Shown piece by piece: positions 61,438 to 64,000 of a stretch of DNA of 64,000 nucleotides. The stretch comes from Hydractinia symbiolongicarpus (lineage: Eukaryota; Cnidaria; Hydrozoa; Anthoathecata; Hydractiniidae). The notes under the pieces are model-generated. The model ran no database searches. It saw only the letters and a program-made list of their open reading frames with translations, and was not told where the DNA came from. Location: NCBI RefSeq assembly GCF_029227915.1, contig NC_079881.1:18325501-18389500 (forward strand), written 5' to 3'. Made by a program: the position numbers and the translations under genes. How positions within the stretch are numbered: the first letter of the stretch is position 1; each line of letters opens with the position of its first letter.

Positions 61438-64000
61438 CTAAAGAATAAAAAAACAAACACATATGTAAACCAAAGAGAAATTACTGTGCCCACTTTGAAA
61501 CCTCGCGAGAATGATTTTGTAGCCTACACGATATCAAAAGTCGCAGGCGTTTTTCCATCTATACTTCATGGAAGTTAAAAAATCTTTTGACGACTTAAGC
61601 ACTGATTTTTCCTAAAAGATCCTGACATTTAAAGTATTTTCTAAAATTTTTTGTAAACATTAACTGCATTTCTAAAAATAAAAAATTTAGGCTGCATTTT
61701 CGTTCAAAACAACCACAAAAACGTCCGAAGGGGCGCATCAGTATCACAAATCTGTATGTGAGCCAGAACAGCGTTGCAGCGAATAGCGCAGCCAGATTGT
61801 CGTGGATTTTTCCACGTGCTTATGAATAGTTTTAACAAATAAAGCCCTACCAAATAAGGAACGATAAACCTTCGTTAAGTCTTTCAACATTAGCACGTCA
61901 TTGCCACGATTTTGATTCTGTATCCTAGTTTGCTCAACTTGTACATCAGAATCCAGCGGAGGGTCTTCTCCATCTTTGTGAACATAAACGACGCGTGACT
62001 TGCTGGACAGAATTTTTCGAAAAAACCGTGGAACGATTTCGTATTCAATGACCAACACGATAAAAAAGAATACGAAACCTTCCAGGGCAAGAAACACCAA
62101 GTAGCGCCCGATACCAGGGTTTGCCCATGCCAGGTAGTTTGTTTCAAACTCTAACTGATCACCCACAAGACTTAGGGTTATGTTCTTACACGTGGCTTTG
62201 TCGAAATGAAACGATTTTTCACAACTTGCAACAGCTTTATTAAAAATCCCAATTGATTGGTAGTTGTTGAACAGATCAATCATTCCTTGACCCAAATTAT
62301 AATTCGGTAGAACCAAGAAAGCCCACTTTAATCCTTTTGCAACATCAAGTAAATTCAGCGACGGAATACTAAGTATAAAAACGACTAGCATGGTTGCTAA
62401 CCCGGTGATAACATTCAAGATGGTCATCCGAGTGAACGCAGTCGAGGGCACTTCGAACGCAAATGAAAACATGTACATGAATGGTATGATTGCCCACCCA
62501 TATAACATCATAAGTATGAAGACATATCCAAGGCGTGTTCCTACAAAATAAACGGATAAGATTATGATACAAAAAAGCCTCCACAAAGAAGACGATATAA
62601 ATAATCTTTATGGCTCAGATACGATGTTATAAGTATGACCACTCCCAATTAGATAGTGTTACAAAATAATATCTGCGAATGAGATGCAGTGCTACAAAAT
62701 AATCTCTGCGGATGAGATGCAGTGCTACGAAATAATATCGTCGTATGAGATGCGGTGCTACAAAATAACATCCGTGGATGAGATACAATGCTGGAAAATT
62801 AAACTTCTAAAACAGTTTCTTAAATCGATATAGCTAGGAATACTTTTTTCAAATCCCTCTCACATGAATAAAACACACGAAAAATTTTTTACCTGAATAT
62901 GCGTCTTCTTGAAACACTAAGTACAAAACCATAACAAGAACTGTGGGGAAAACAAAGTTAATCAGATCCCATGTGAATGTAGACGTCCAATAACTAATAG
63001 GATCAACACCACTAACAAACTGAACGTGTTTGGCTTTCGTGGATCGCTCTTGAACCAAAAACAAAACGAAACTTGAAGCTAGGAAGGACATGCCAAAACA
63101 CAAACTGAAACCAATCTGAAAGCCATTTGGATTTCTAAAATAATACGAGGAAATATGTTTTGTACTGTATATTTTTTTCTGTAACAATATAAACGAATGT
63201 AGAGAACCTTTTTTAAAAATATTTGTAACAGGAGTAGTATATACAGATTTTAAATTATTTTTCTATATAAATAATCAATGAATTAGAAACATGTAAATTT
63301 AAACATGATTTTACTGTAGGAACTATGACTTAACACCCCAAACAGTTTCTCTTGTACGAACTATGTCTAGCATCCCAAACATTGCCTGTTATAGGAACAA
63401 TGTCTTAGAATCCCAGATATTTTCTGTTGTAGTAACTTTGTCTTAACATCCCAGACATTTTCGTAGTAGCAACTTTGTCTTAGCATTCCAGATATTTTCT
63501 GTTGTAGTAACTTTGTCTTAACATCCCAGACAATTTCGTTGTAGTAACTTTGTCCTAGCATTCCAGATATTTTCTGTTATAGGAACTGTGTCTTAGCATC
63601 CCAGATATTTTCTGTTGTAGTAACTTTGTCTTAGCATCCCAGATATTCCAAACATTTTCTAAAAGCACTTTTCTTTATTTTCAATTAGATCCGTCTTTAA
63701 AAATCACTCTAACAAAAATTTCAAAAATTCAATAAGTGACGGGGAGGCTCTAAATGCGTTACAATAATTGAGATTGAAACAAGATAACAGCCAAACAATT
63801 TCCATTTTTATTTTACCTGACTTACGAGCTACCACGTGACCAAAAGAAAATTAAATGCTGTATAAATAAAGCCTGCTGTCCATAATGTCTGCTTTTAAGC
63901 AGCCCTGATCTGTGGGTTTTTTTCTCAAAAACTGTTTATTGGTTCCAATTTCTACTCACATGCTTAAATCGTTCAACCCTTCTTTCGTTGTGGTCGGTAA
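59270..64000 (-). CDS. ABCA3: ABCA-subfamily lipid transporter, ABCA3-like, C-terminal half (partial)
   Basis: ATP-driven lipid transporter of the full-size ABCA type; ABCA3 loads phospholipid into lysosome-related organelles. Exons in the window: 64000-63960 (continues outside), 63134-62893, 62540-61851, 61437-61256, 60885-60698, 60077-59907, 59777-59650, 59523-59270; all phases fit and give the last 631 residues. Seen: second membrane domain ([58 protein letters not shown]), Walker [14 protein letters not shown]-loop [10 protein letters not shown], signature SGGNKRKLS, Walker [14 protein letters not shown] (Ala where Thr is usual), His in [15 protein letters not shown], and the ABCA C-terminal [31 protein letters not shown] and DDEHQG-like residues fit ABCA3 better than ABCA1. 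The first half lies beyond the right edge. Confidence 0.93.
61795..61815 (+). repeat. Fragment of the dispersed hairpin-repeat family
   Basis: gtcgtggatttttccacgtg in an ABCA intron: the stem-loop core alone, without the gctacgg/acacgaaat part. Confidence 0.45.
62650..62796. repeat. ~36-bp minisatellite in an ABCA intron
   Basis: Four imperfect copies of ctacaaaataatatctgcg(a/g)atgagatgcagtg between the two large membrane-domain exons. Confidence 0.93.
63325..63650. repeat. ~46-bp minisatellite in an ABCA intron
   Basis: About six to seven imperfect copies of a unit containing cttagcatcccagatatttt and ctgttgtagtaactttgt. The minus-strand frame with repeated [13 protein letters not shown] is a shadow of it. 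Confidence 0.95.

Noticed and set aside
63367-63561. Minus-strand frame with repeated [14 protein letters not shown]
   Set aside because: Shadow of the 46-bp minisatellite in an ABCA intron.

Overview
The window is nuclear DNA from an intron-rich, AT-rich animal genome. The gene content, the GT-AG introns and the many short hairpin and inverted-repeat elements suggest a non-bilaterian metazoan, most likely a cnidarian. That is an inference, and I cannot name the species. All three recognisable genes lie on the minus strand and were rebuilt exon by exon from family motifs, splice sites and codon phase.

1-30,824: a receptor-type (membrane) guanylate cyclase. The main model has 18 exons (20,773 down to 3,572, about 1,255 residues): signal peptide, extracellular ligand-binding domain, one membrane helix, kinase-homology domain, dimerisation helix, cyclase domain and a long tail. 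Two more exons at 30,592-30,824 and 25,279-25,483 encode a second version of the signal peptide and first half of the ligand-binding lobe. They end in the same phase as exon 1 and no downstream copy of the receptor follows them, so they may be alternative first exons of the same gene. This is the most interesting coding observation in the window.

34,128-50,237: a complete 23-exon ClC-7-type Cl-/H+ exchanger gene (about 830 residues, all phases consistent). Its introns hold a 1.65-kb inverted-repeat element packed with satellite arrays, a 60-bp tandem array, a tRNA-derived SINE and several small duplications.

50,238-59,269: intergenic, rich in mobile DNA: SINE copies, a Penelope-like element remnant (reverse transcriptase tail plus GIY-YIG endonuclease) between inverted repeats, a MITE, and a second copy of the satellite block found in the ClC intron. 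59,270-64,000: the 3' half of an ABCA3-like lipid transporter gene, running off the right edge.

The genes are not an operon and nothing shows that they act together. The receptor makes cGMP at the plasma membrane, ClC-7 works in lysosomes, and ABCA3-like proteins move lipids into lysosome-related organelles.
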